DNA from: Xanthomonas pisi DSM 18956
Lineage (GTDB): Bacteria > Pseudomonadota > Gammaproteobacteria > Xanthomonadales > Xanthomonadaceae
Length of the DNA stretch: 64,000 nt
Assembly (NCBI RefSeq): GCF_001010415.1
Contig: NZ_JPLE01000058.1
Coordinates: forward strand, 1-64,000
Direction of reading: 5' to 3'
A program made the position numbers and the translations under genes. How positions within the stretch are numbered: position 1 is the first letter of the stretch; the number at the start of each line of letters is the position of its first letter. The notes below the pieces were generated by a model. That model saw only the letters and a list, made by a program, of their open reading frames with translations, made no database searches and had not been told where the DNA came from. Positions 1-8,591 of this stretch are shown piece by piece.

Positions 1-196
1 CTCATCCGCCCCTGCGGGGCACCTTCTCCCGCCAGCGGGAGAAGGACATTCGGTGCGGAAAGATGCCGCGCGAGCGAGAGAAGCGCACGCGAGAGACGCG
101 CGAGCGAGAGACGCACGAGCGAGAGATGCGCACGCATGAGCGGATATCACGTCCTTCTCCCGCTCCGCGGGAGAAGGTGCCCGAAGGGCGGATGAG
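1..196. repeat. Inverted pair of Xanthomonas-type palindromic repeat units with degenerate tandem core
   Basis: Bases 1-46 and 151-196 are near-identical in opposite orientation. Each contains the core CTCATCCGCCC...CACCTTCTCCCGC followed by GGGAGAAGG, itself a small hairpin. The 100 bases between them consist of degenerate GCGAGCGAGAGA-type tandem units. A third copy lies at 55536-55578. This looks like a dispersed intergenic repeat found downstream of genes. Here it sits just past the 3' end of the mannosidase gene. Confidence 0.7.
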
Positions 197-211
197 GGGC
201 CGTCTCGCTCT

Positions 212-2914
212 TCATTTCGCAGCCGCTGCCTCCTGCGGCTCCGGCGGAGCACCAGCCAGCGTGGCGGCCAGATCGCGCACCTGTAGCGCCGATTGCAACT
301 GCGCCAGCGCCGCCTTGCTGCTCACATGCACGGTCAGCGGCTCGCCCGGTAGCAGGTCAAAGGCGTTGTCGGACAGCGTGGCATCCACATCGCCGAACGA
401 CAGCCACACCTCGCGCGCCAGCGTGTCGCTACGCAAGGTCAGCGCATAGCCATCGCCATCGGCGCGCCACTGACTGTCGATCTTGGCAGCCGGCAACGCC
501 AGCTGCTTGGCCGGCGCGAAGAACACCACCTCGCGCGAGAGCAGCTTCTCGCCATCGAACAACTCGAACACCGCGTAGCTGCGTTTCGGATCGGCGCGGC
601 CCAGCAGTTGCTTGTCGCTGAAGTTGCCCACCTGCAGGCTGCTGAGCGGTTTGACGGTGGCCTTTTCCTCGCGCTTGCTCAGCAACTTGCCGTCCATGCC
701 CATCACCCGCATGCGCCAGCGGGCCGCCAGCGGAGTGGTGCGGTCGGAGACGAGCGACACCTCGGTCTGGCCCTTGTCGTTGCGCAATGCGGCGATCATC
801 TCCGGCGCATAGAAGCGGCGCGCATGGTACTGCAGCGCCTTCCAGCGGCCGTAGTAGTCCACGCTGGACCACGACGCGCCCGGCCATACATCGTTGAGTT
901 GCCAGTACAGCGAGCCCATCGACTGCGGACGCGAGGCGCGCAGGTGCGAGGCGGCCAGGTTGATGCCTTCGGCCTGCATCAGCTGGCTCAGGTATACGAA
1001 GCTCTCGAAGTCCTTGGGCTCGCCGAACTCGCGGCGGATGTACAGCATCAGCCGCTTGTTGCCGTTGCCCTTGTCGAACTTCTGGTGTGCACGCATCACC
1101 GGCGATTCCGGATCCATGTCGGCCGCATCGGCAAAGACGCGCACGGTGCGCATGTCTGGGAACGACTGCAGCCCGTACTCGGACATGAAGCGCGGGGTGA
1201 CGTTGAGGTATTCGGTCACCGGCAGCGCGGGGCCGCCCCAGACCTTCCAGTAGTGCATGTCGCCATCGTTTGTCTGGTCGGCGGCGCCATCGAAGTCGGT
1301 ACCGGGCGAGGTGGCCCAGTACGGCACGTCGCTGTCGTAAGTGGCCACCACTTCGCGGAACACGGTGCCGAACAGGGTGGTCATGCCGCGTTCGACGCGG
1401 GTGCGTTCTTCCGGGTCCAGCGATTGCTTGAACTTGACCCGGTCGCCCCAGTTTTCCCAGCCGGTCTGCACCTCGTTATTGCCGCACCACAACACGATGC
1501 TGGGGTGATCGCGCAGACGCTTGACCTGTTCGATCGCCTCCTGCCGCGTGTTCTCGCGGAACTCCACGTCGTACGGAGGCACCGCACCACCGAACATGAA
1601 ATCCTGCCAGATCATGATGCCCAGCTCGTCGGCCACCTCGTAGAAGTGGTCGTCCTGGTAATGCCCGCCGCCCCACATGCGCAGCATGTTCATGTTGGCG
1701 TCGCGCGCATCCTGCAAGGTGCTGCGCATGCGCTCGGCAGTGACGCGCGAGGGGAACGCATCCAGCGGGATCAGGTTGGCGCCCTTGGCGAAGATCGGGA
1801 TGCCGTTGATCACGATCTCCATGCTCTTGCCCCATTTGTCCTTTTCTCGGCGCAGCTCCACCGAGCGCAGGCCGGTGACGCGCTTGATCTGCTGGCTGTC
1901 GCCATCGGCATCGCGCACGCTGGCCACGAAGGTGTAGCGGTCCTGCGCGCCGTAGCCGGCCGGGAACCAGCGCTTGGGCTTGGCGATGCGCACCGGCACA
2001 TCGATGCGGTTCTGGCCCGGGTCGATCACCGCATCCTGGGTGAACTGGCCGACGTTTTGCCCATCCGGGCCAATCACATCCAGCGTCACCTGCACCGGCC
2101 CGCTGCGGCCGGCCTGCAGCTCCAGCTGCGCCTGCAAGTGCGCGCTGTCGGCGTCCACGCGTTGCTGGGCGATATGCAAGCCGTCCACGCGCACCGCGTC
2201 CCACGCTTCCACGCGCACATCCTTCCAGATGCCGGCATTGACCATGCGCGGGCCCCAGTCCCAGCCGTAGCTATACGGCGCCTTGCGCACGTAGGTGGAG
2301 CTGTGGCGCCCGTCCGGCTCGTCGCCGAACGCCGAATCGTAGGCGCCCGGCAGCGCATACGGCTGCTTGGCCAGCCACGGCTGGATCTTCTTGATCGGCG
2401 AGAAGAAGGTGATTTCCAGCACGTTGTCGCCACGCTTGAGCAGCGATTTGGCGTCCACGCGCCACTGCCGGAACATGTTGTCGGCACTGAGCAGCTTCTT
2501 GCCGTTGAGGGTGACCTCGGCCAGCGTGTCCAGGCCATCGAACACCAGTTCCACGTGCTCGCGCTTGAGCGTGGCCGCATCCACGCTGAAACGGGTCTGG
2601 TACTGCCAATCGCTCAGGCCCGCCCACTGGATCTTGCCCTCGTTGTCGCGCAGGAACGGGTCCGGCACCACCTTGGCGGCGATCAGGTCGGTCTGCACCA
2701 CGCCCGGCACCTGCGCCGGCATCCAGCCGGCCGCCTTGGGATAGCTCTTGGCCTGTTCCTGCCCCGGCACCAGGCGCACCTGCCAGCCGCTGTCCAGGTT
2801 CACTGCCGTAGGCGGTGCCGCCCAGGCCTGCGAGAGTGCAAAGCTCAGGGCAAGCCCGAGACGGGCTGGCGTGAGCAGGGACAGTGCGGGGGCAGTGCGG
2901 TGCGACAGAGGCAT
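212..2914 (-). CDS. nixH: Exported beta-mannosidase, GH2 (nixH-type)
   Basis: A 900-residue glycoside hydrolase family 2 protein that should cleave the beta-1,4-linked core mannose of N-glycans. The N-terminus is a typical signal peptide ending near residue 32 (AQAWA-type site). A jelly-roll sugar-binding domain, an immunoglobulin-like domain and the TIM barrel follow. The expected acid/base Glu is E481 in the motif GNNEVQTG and the nucleophile is E579 in MSEYGLQ. It is the last complete glycosidase of the minus-strand cluster in this window and lies 21 bp after the GH20 gene, so the two are probably cotranscribed. The order GH29-GH18-GH20-GH2 matches nixE to nixH of the described X. campestris N-glycan cluster. 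The symbol is assigned by that synteny, so function is solid and the symbol is an inference. Confidence 0.9.
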   Translation of the reverse strand: MPLSHRTAPALSLLTPARLGLALSFALSQAWAAPPTAVNLDSGWQVRLVPGQEQAKSYPKAAGWMPAQVPGVVQTDLIAAKVVPDPFLRDNEGKIQWAGLSDWQYQTRFSVDAATLKREHVELVFDGLDTLAEVTLNGKKLLSADNMFRQWRVDAKSLLKRGDNVLEITFFSPIKKIQPWLAKQPYALPGAYDSAFGDEPDGRHSSTYVRKAPYSYGWDWGPRMVNAGIWKDVRVEAWDAVRVDGLHIAQQRVDADSAHLQAQLELQAGRSGPVQVTLDVIGPDGQNVGQFTQDAVIDPGQNRIDVPVRIAKPKRWFPAGYGAQDRYTFVASVRDADGDSQQIKRVTGLRSVELRREKDKWGKSMEIVINGIPIFAKGANLIPLDAFPSRVTAERMRSTLQDARDANMNMLRMWGGGHYQDDHFYEVADELGIMIWQDFMFGGAVPPYDVEFRENTRQEAIEQVKRLRDHPSIVLWCGNNEVQTGWENWGDRVKFKQSLDPEERTRVERGMTTLFGTVFREVVATYDSDVPYWATSPGTDFDGAADQTNDGDMHYWKVWGGPALPVTEYLNVTPRFMSEYGLQSFPDMRTVRVFADAADMDPESPVMRAHQKFDKGNGNKRLMLYIRREFGEPKDFESFVYLSQLMQAEGINLAASHLRASRPQSMGSLYWQLNDVWPGASWSSVDYYGRWKALQYHARRFYAPEMIAALRNDKGQTEVSLVSDRTTPLAARWRMRVMGMDGKLLSKREEKATVKPLSSLQVGNFSDKQLLGRADPKRSYAVFELFDGEKLLSREVVFFAPAKQLALPAAKIDSQWRADGDGYALTLRSDTLAREVWLSFGDVDATLSDNAFDLLPGEPLTVHVSSKAALAQLQSALQVRDLAATLAGAPPEPQEAAAAK

Positions 2915-2935
2915 GGGTAACTCTCCTTGGAGGGG

Positions 2936-5338
2936 TCAGCGCGTGGCGGCGGGGGGCGCCTGCGCGGTGGTTTCAATCAGTTGGACGGCGCCGATGGCAT
3001 ACAGCGGGCCGCGAATCGGCGCGGTGAAGCGCAGGCAGAGATCATGGATGCCGGTGCGTGCAGGCAGCGGGGTCTCCAGGGTGAACTGTTCGCCCAGGGC
3101 GTCGCTCCTGGGGAGTTGCACGCTGGCGATCAGCTCGCCATCGCAGCCCTGGCGCACTTCCAGTTCGCCGCCACGGGTCTTGGCCGGGTACTGCACCACC
3201 TTGGATTGCTCGTGCGCCAGGCCGAAGTTGTTGGGCAGGCGCACGGCCTCGATCCGGATCGCGCCGACGCCATCCAGCCGTGCCTGCGGATACAGCCGGC
3301 AGGCATGGAACAGGTCGACGTTGTAGACCGGCGTCGCGGCGCCGGTCATTTCCGGCAGCAAGGGCAGGCGCAGGCCGAGCGCACCTTGTTGGACGCAGTC
3401 GCGCAGGCCTTGCGTGTCCACGCGCAACAGCGAGGCGCGGTCGAAGGTGCGGCTGCGCGTGGCGGCCAGCGGCACGCCGTCGGCGGTGAATGCGGTGGCC
3501 TTGACCGTGGTCGGCAGGCTGAGCGCAAACGGCGCCTCATAGCGCGGCGATGCCGGGGTGGGGTCGCTGCCGTCGACGGTGTAATGCAGTGCGCCTGCGC
3601 CGGTCTGCGTGCTCAACGTCACCTTGGCCGGGCCGCCGGCGAGCACCGGGTTGGGGCCGTTTTCCAGGGCGATATCGGCGGCGAATGCGCCGTCGCTGTA
3701 GGCGATGTCCAGCGCCTTGTAGCGCTGCAGCTGTGCCGGCATGCGCGCCAGAAAGCTGTCCCAGTTGCGTGCCGTCTGCGGCGACCAAGTCACTTCCGCA
3801 ACCGCAGACAGACGCGGGAACAGCGCGTGATCCACATGCCAGCGCGAGGGGATGTATTCGGACCACAACGCGCCTTGTGCGCCCAGCACGTGCCGGGCCT
3901 GTTCTGCACTGAGCCCGGCCGGCAACGGGTCGAATGCGTAGACCTTGGACAGCGGCAACACCGTCAGGCGACCGTTGGGCTCGTCGCTGCGTGTGGTCTG
4001 CAGGTTGTCCAGATACAGCCAGTCGCCCGGTGCCAGCACCACATCGTGGCCCTGCCTGGCTGCGGTCACTGCACCTTCGACGCCGCGCCACGACATCACC
4101 GATGCGCTGGCCGGCACGCCGCCTTCAAGAATCTCGTCCCAGCCGATCATGCGCCGGCCGTGTTTGGTGAGGTAGGTCGCAAGCTGCTCGTTGAACCAGC
4201 CTTGCATGGCATGGGCATCCTTGACGCCCAGCTTGCGCATCTGCGCGCGAACGGCCGGCGAGGCTTCCCATTGATCCTTGACCGCCTCATCGCCGCCGAT
4301 GTGGATGTAGGTCGACGGAAACAACGTCAGCACTTCATCCAGCACATTGGTAATGAACGTCAGGCTGCGTTCGCTGGTGTTGAACAGGTACGGGTTGACG
4401 CCCCAGTCCACACCCACCTGCGTGCGCTGGCCGGGCACGCCGACTTCTTCCGGATACGCGGCCACCGCGGCCTGCGCATGCCCGGGCATGTCCAGTTCGG
4501 GCAGCACGGTGATATGCAGGCGCGCCGCATACGCGACGATCTCGCTGATCTGCTCCTGCGTGTAAAAGCCACCGTAGCGCTCCGGCGTGCCGTGTCTGCC
4601 CGCACCCGGCGGGGTGCGCCAGGCACCGACCTCGGTGAGTTTGGGGTAACGCTTGATTTCGATGCGCCAGCCCTGGTCGTCGGTGAGGTGCCAATGCAGC
4701 ACATTGAGCTTGTGCACGGCCATCGCGTCCAGCACATGCTTGACGGTGGCGACGTCATGGAAGTGGCGGGCCACATCCAGGTGCTGACCCCGCCAGCCAA
4801 AGCGCGGCCAGTCACGGATGCTGACGCCGGGCACCGCTACCTCGCCCTTGCGCGCATCCGGGGTCATCAATTGCCAGGCGCTGACCGCGCCATAGAACAG
4901 GCCGGCGCCATCGCGTGCGGCGATGCGCATGCCTTTGGCATCCACATCCAGGCTGTAGCCTTCTTTCTGCGTCACCACTGCCTGCGCGTTGCGTTCCAGG
5001 CGGATGCTGGCCGGCGAGGGCGTGGCTTCTGCACGCACCTCCAGCGCAAGCCCGCGCGTGCGTTTGAGCAGGCCGGCAAGATGCTCGGCACTGCGACGCG
5101 CATCGGCGTCGCCTGCCACGATGGAGATCACCGTGCCGGTGCCGACGGTAAAACTGCCGGCGTGGCGCTTGGCCTCCACCGGTGCGGGAATCAGCGGAAG
5201 CGGGGCAGTTGCGGAGGGTGCCGTCGCGGTAGCACCCGAGTGGGCGGCTGCCGGTGCCGTGCCTGCGTCGCGTTTGCCGCAACCCGCCAGCACCAGTGCG
5301 GCCAACGACAATGCAAGCAACCGCGACGGTAACCGCAT
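2936..5338 (-). CDS. nixG: Beta-N-acetylhexosaminidase lipoprotein, GH20 (nixG-type)
   Basis: A GH20 exo-hexosaminidase that would release terminal GlcNAc from glycans. With the start chosen here the protein is 800 residues. It begins with a lipoprotein signal whose lipobox LAGC puts the acylated Cys at residue 20, so the enzyme should be membrane-anchored. The catalytic Asp-Glu pair is D350-E351 in HIGGDEAV, within the TIM barrel. A C-terminal extension carries a chitobiase-type beta-sandwich and a further domain. The reading frame stays open to 5599, and ATGs at 5353 and 5428 are alternative starts. The one at 5428 has a GGGAAG-like ribosome site, but it would put about 30 residues in front of the lipid signal. 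It lies between the GH18 and GH2 genes on the same strand. Confidence 0.88.
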   Translation of the reverse strand: MRLPSRLLALSLAALVLAGCGKRDAGTAPAAAHSGATATAPSATAPLPLIPAPVEAKRHAGSFTVGTGTVISIVAGDADARRSAEHLAGLLKRTRGLALEVRAEATPSPASIRLERNAQAVVTQKEGYSLDVDAKGMRIAARDGAGLFYGAVSAWQLMTPDARKGEVAVPGVSIRDWPRFGWRGQHLDVARHFHDVATVKHVLDAMAVHKLNVLHWHLTDDQGWRIEIKRYPKLTEVGAWRTPPGAGRHGTPERYGGFYTQEQISEIVAYAARLHITVLPELDMPGHAQAAVAAYPEEVGVPGQRTQVGVDWGVNPYLFNTSERSLTFITNVLDEVLTLFPSTYIHIGGDEAVKDQWEASPAVRAQMRKLGVKDAHAMQGWFNEQLATYLTKHGRRMIGWDEILEGGVPASASVMSWRGVEGAVTAARQGHDVVLAPGDWLYLDNLQTTRSDEPNGRLTVLPLSKVYAFDPLPAGLSAEQARHVLGAQGALWSEYIPSRWHVDHALFPRLSAVAEVTWSPQTARNWDSFLARMPAQLQRYKALDIAYSDGAFAADIALENGPNPVLAGGPAKVTLSTQTGAGALHYTVDGSDPTPASPRYEAPFALSLPTTVKATAFTADGVPLAATRSRTFDRASLLRVDTQGLRDCVQQGALGLRLPLLPEMTGAATPVYNVDLFHACRLYPQARLDGVGAIRIEAVRLPNNFGLAHEQSKVVQYPAKTRGGELEVRQGCDGELIASVQLPRSDALGEQFTLETPLPARTGIHDLCLRFTAPIRGPLYAIGAVQLIETTAQAPPAATR

Positions 5339-5633
5339 CGACACTGGTGTCATGGAGAACGGCATGTCCAACAGCAGCGCCCTCGACAACAACATGCGTG
5401 GCGTCAATCTGGTGTTGGAGATCATGCAATCACTTCCCGAGGTAGCGCAGAGCGTGTCGCTGCGCGGTTGCATGCGCGCAGCCAGGTGGAACAACACCAT
5501 ATCGCATCGACACCATCGCCCGGTCATGCCGACGATGGCGATACGCGACAGCCACGCACAGTAGCAAAGCCGCCGCAGCTCACACAGGCACTGGCGCACG
5601 CTTCATCGGCGTGCGCCAGGCAGGCAACGCGGT

Positions 5634-6701
5634 TCAGCGTTGCGCGGTCGGCAACTCGTCCCAGACCTTCGGGTCTTCGGCGCCCAGCACCCAGCAACTG
5701 AACCCTTCCAGGCCGTATTGCTTGGTCAACTCGTAGCGTGCCTTGAAGCTGCGCGCATCCGGGCGGAACACCCACTCGCGCATGTCGTCGCGGTAGAAGT
5801 AGAACCACGATTCCTGCTCGACCGGATCCCACTGCACGGTGGCGTTCTGTTCGATCGCCAGCGGGAAGGATTCGTCGGCATCGATGTAGGTTGCGGAGAT
5901 GTTCGACGCCTCGGTGCCGTCTTCCTTGACCGGATTGCCGGTGAACCAGCGATAGCCGTAGGTGGCGATGCCCAGCGAGAGTTTTTCCTTCGGTACCTGG
6001 GTGATCGCGTAATCCAGGTGCTTCTTCATCCACACCATGCCATCCACCGGGCCGGGCGTGGTCCAGCGGGTGTGCTGGTCGTAGGTCATGATGCTGATCA
6101 GATCCGCGGCCTGGCCCAGCGCCTTGAGGTCGTAAGCGCCGCGCCAGTATTCCCACATCCACTTGGAGAACTGGCCGCCTTCGGCGTGACCTGGGGCATT
6201 GGGCACCACCGCCACCGACATCTTGAAGCCGGCCTTGTGCAATGCGTCGGCGGTCTGCTTGACCATCAAGGTGTAGGCGTCGCGATCGGTCCAGGCGATG
6301 TTCTCGAAATCGAACTGGAAGCCGTAGTACTTGTGCTGCTTGCCGTGGATCAGCAGCGATTCGATCATGCGCTTCTTGGCGGCTTCGTCGTGCATCAGCT
6401 TGTGGAAGCCGTCGCGGCCGGTGGTCATCGACAGGATCGGCATCACCCGCAGCTTCTTCTGCTTGGCGATGTCGTACAGATACATGTTGGGCGTGCCGTT
6501 GACCAGGCCGTTCTGATCCACGCCGTACCAGGTCGGCACCACCACATCGATCTTGTCGACGTTGGCGATGAACGAGTTGGTCGATTTCTGCGTGTTCATC
6601 AGATAGAACAACGCCGTGGGGTTCTTGGCCAGGGCCGGGACGCAGGCAAACGCCAGCGCAAGCAACATCCAGGTCAATCGTTTGCTCATGGAAGACAACA
6701 T
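5634..6701 (-). CDS. nixF: Exported GH18 glycosidase (chitinase/endo-hexosaminidase-like; nixF-type)
   Basis: A 355-residue single-domain GH18 protein with a signal peptide ending at ALA near residue 25. The family catalytic strand is seen as FQFDFENI, with D131 and the acid/base E133. GH18 includes chitinases and endo-beta-N-acetylglucosaminidases. In this neighbourhood an enzyme acting on the GlcNAc2 core or on released chitobiose is the reasonable expectation, but the substrate cannot be read from the sequence. Two in-frame ATGs (6701 and 6689) precede the signal peptide. The gene follows the GH29 gene by only 3 bp, which points to translational coupling in one operon. Confidence 0.85.
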   Translation of the reverse strand: MLSSMSKRLTWMLLALAFACVPALAKNPTALFYLMNTQKSTNSFIANVDKIDVVVPTWYGVDQNGLVNGTPNMYLYDIAKQKKLRVMPILSMTTGRDGFHKLMHDEAAKKRMIESLLIHGKQHKYYGFQFDFENIAWTDRDAYTLMVKQTADALHKAGFKMSVAVVPNAPGHAEGGQFSKWMWEYWRGAYDLKALGQAADLISIMTYDQHTRWTTPGPVDGMVWMKKHLDYAITQVPKEKLSLGIATYGYRWFTGNPVKEDGTEASNISATYIDADESFPLAIEQNATVQWDPVEQESWFYFYRDDMREWVFRPDARSFKARYELTKQYGLEGFSCWVLGAEDPKVWDELPTAQR

Positions 6702-6704
6702 CCG

Positions 6705-8384
6705 TCAGGGAGTAGGGGAAGAAAGATCGATGCGGAACACGTACGCGCTCTCGCCGACCGGCTTTACGGGAAGGCGCAGATGCAGGCCATCGTTGCGCTG
6801 TTCGAACGGGATCTTCTTGCCGTTGGCCAGCAGGGTCACACCGCGCACGCCATCGGCGGCCTTGAGCGAGCGGATCACCGCCTCGCCATCGGTCGGCCAG
6901 CCGAGCTCGATCGCGTACAGCGCGCCATCGCGGGTGGTGAAGCGGAAATCCTCGGCCGTATACGGCTTGGTCTTGACGTCCTGGAAGGTGCCGCCCACCA
7001 CTTCGGTCGGGCCTTCGCCATACACGCGCCACGGCTTGCTGTCGTAGATCGCGCTACCGTTGGTCTTGAGCCACTTGCCGATCGCCAGCAGGATGCCGCG
7101 CTCGGTATCCGGGATCGAGCCATCGGCACGCGGGCCGATGTTGAGCATCAGGTTGCCGTTCTTGGCCACCACGTCGGCCAGCATGTGGATGATGAAGGTC
7201 GGCGACTTGTAGGTGTCGTTTTCGATGTAGCCCCACGAGGCATTGCTGACCGAGGTATCGGTCTGCCAATGGGTGGGATGGATGCCGGTGAGCTGGCCGC
7301 GTTCGATATCCAGCGTGCCGGCCCCTTCCGGGAACGCACCGAGCTTGTAGTTCACCACCACGCCGCGATCGGCTTGAGTGCGTGCCGCGCCCTGGTTGTA
7401 GTAGTAGGCCAGCATGGTCGGCAGGCTGCGACGGAAAGTCGGGTGCGCGATCCACCAATCGAAATAGATCAGGTCCGGCTGATAGGTGTCGATCAATTCG
7501 GTAGTGCGGGCCAGCCAGTCGTCCAGCCATGCCTGCGACACCGGCGTCCAGTCGTTGGCGACGTCGGCATCGTCCTTGCCGGGCAGGCGCACCTGCGCCG
7601 GGCCGTACAGCGCCGCATAGCGCGGGTCGTTGACGTCCGAATCGAAGGTGCGCCCGCCATCGAAGAACCAGTTGTGTTCGGCACGGTGCGACGACAGCCC
7701 GAAGTGCAGGCCCTGCGCACGGATAGCGGTGGACAGCTCACCCAGCAGGTCGCGCCTGGGCCCCATCTTCATCGCGGTCCAGTCGGACAGCTTGGAGTCG
7801 TAGAGCGCAAAGCCGTCATGGTGTTCGGCCACCGGCACCACATAGCGTGCGCCCGCTTCGCGGAACAGCTTGGCCCAGCCATTGGGGTCGAACTTGGGTG
7901 CGGTGAACTTGGGAATCAGGTCCTTGTAGCCGGAGCTCGCCTGCGGGCCATAGGTGGCCACGTGATGGGCGAATTCCTTGGAGCCTTGCCGATACATGTT
8001 GCGCGAATACCACTCGCTGCCGAACGCCGGCACCGAGAACACGCCCCAATGGATGAAGATGCCGAACTTGGCGTTGTCGTACCACGCCGGCGATTGATAG
8101 GCCTTGAGTGCAGCCCAGTCGGGGCGGAACGGACCCTTGCGTGCGCCGGCTTCGGCTTCGCGCACCAGGCGCTCGCGTTCGGGGGCGTACTTGGCAGTGG
8201 CGTCGAGCCACTGCTGGTCGATGACCTCGGGGCTGAGCGTGGTGGCGGTCGCCGCGGTGGGCGATTGCGCGCTGAGCGTGGCAGCAGGCAAGGCGAGCAG
8301 CAGACCGAGCGCGAGCATTCGCGTTCTGGGTGCAGCTCCGGCGTGGCGGCGGGATGGAGCCGCAAGGCGGCTATCGGTCGTCAT
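6705..8384 (-). CDS. nixE: Exported alpha-L-fucosidase, GH29 (nixE-type)
   Basis: A 559-residue GH29 fucosidase. The N-terminus carries a basic stretch and a hydrophobic segment ending near ALPAATLSA, a signal peptide for the periplasm. The family nucleophile Asp is D309 in LIYFDWWI. The sequence HWGVFSVPAF near the start of the barrel is also typical of the family. A C-terminal beta-sandwich follows. Plant N-glycans carry alpha-1,3-fucose on the core, so the activity fits the cluster. It is the first glycosidase after the TonB receptor. A terminator and two palindromes separate it from the receptor gene, so the glycosidase operon may have its own promoter. Confidence 0.9.
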   Translation of the reverse strand: MTTDSRLAAPSRRHAGAAPRTRMLALGLLLALPAATLSAQSPTAATATTLSPEVIDQQWLDATAKYAPERERLVREAEAGARKGPFRPDWAALKAYQSPAWYDNAKFGIFIHWGVFSVPAFGSEWYSRNMYRQGSKEFAHHVATYGPQASSGYKDLIPKFTAPKFDPNGWAKLFREAGARYVVPVAEHHDGFALYDSKLSDWTAMKMGPRRDLLGELSTAIRAQGLHFGLSSHRAEHNWFFDGGRTFDSDVNDPRYAALYGPAQVRLPGKDDADVANDWTPVSQAWLDDWLARTTELIDTYQPDLIYFDWWIAHPTFRRSLPTMLAYYYNQGAARTQADRGVVVNYKLGAFPEGAGTLDIERGQLTGIHPTHWQTDTSVSNASWGYIENDTYKSPTFIIHMLADVVAKNGNLMLNIGPRADGSIPDTERGILLAIGKWLKTNGSAIYDSKPWRVYGEGPTEVVGGTFQDVKTKPYTAEDFRFTTRDGALYAIELGWPTDGEAVIRSLKAADGVRGVTLLANGKKIPFEQRNDGLHLRLPVKPVGESAYVFRIDLSSPTP

Positions 8385-8491
8385 GGGAACTGCACTCCTT
8401 CAAGCAAGACATGTCGGTTGCAGCGCAGCCGGCACGTGGATGGCAAAAGCGGGCCTGGCCATGCTCCCTCAACCGCGAAGGGGCGTGGCCA

Positions 8492-8508
8492 GTACCACTC
8501 CTTGGTAC
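8492..8508. promoter_or_regulatory. Operator-like palindrome upstream of the fucosidase gene
   Basis: A perfect inverted repeat, GTACCA-N5-TGGTAC, lies 108 bp upstream of the fucosidase start. A second, nearly perfect 20-bp palindrome (GTGCGCTGCATGCAACGCAC) covers 8520-8539. Both lie between the receptor terminator and the glycosidase operon, where an operator would be expected. The binding protein is not known from the sequence; a GntR-type factor is one possibility. Confidence 0.4.
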
Positions 8509-8544
8509 AACATCGAGCGGTGCGCTGCATGCAACGCACCGCGC

Positions 8545-8581
8545 AAAAAAAGCGCGCCACCGTGGAGGGTCGGTGGCGCGC
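8545..8581 (-). terminator. Rho-independent terminator after the TonB receptor gene
   Basis: A perfect stem (CGCGCCACCG with CGGTGGCGCG, extended by one pair) encloses an 8-nt loop. On the minus strand it is followed by seven T residues (8551-8545). It lies 11 bp past the receptor stop codon, so part of the transcription should end before the glycosidase genes. Confidence 0.85.
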
Positions 8582-8591
8582 CGGTGCTACA

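Noticed and set aside
608-2920. 770-residue plus-strand open frame opposite the mannosidase gene
   Set aside because: It lies antisense to a gene with clear GH2 motifs, is full of His/Ala/Arg/Val as expected for GC-rich shadows, and resembles no family.
8339-8365. Twin-arginine signal in the fucosidase N-terminus
   Set aside because: SRRHAG has two arginines but lacks the hydrophobic and lysine positions of a Tat motif; a Sec signal is more likely.
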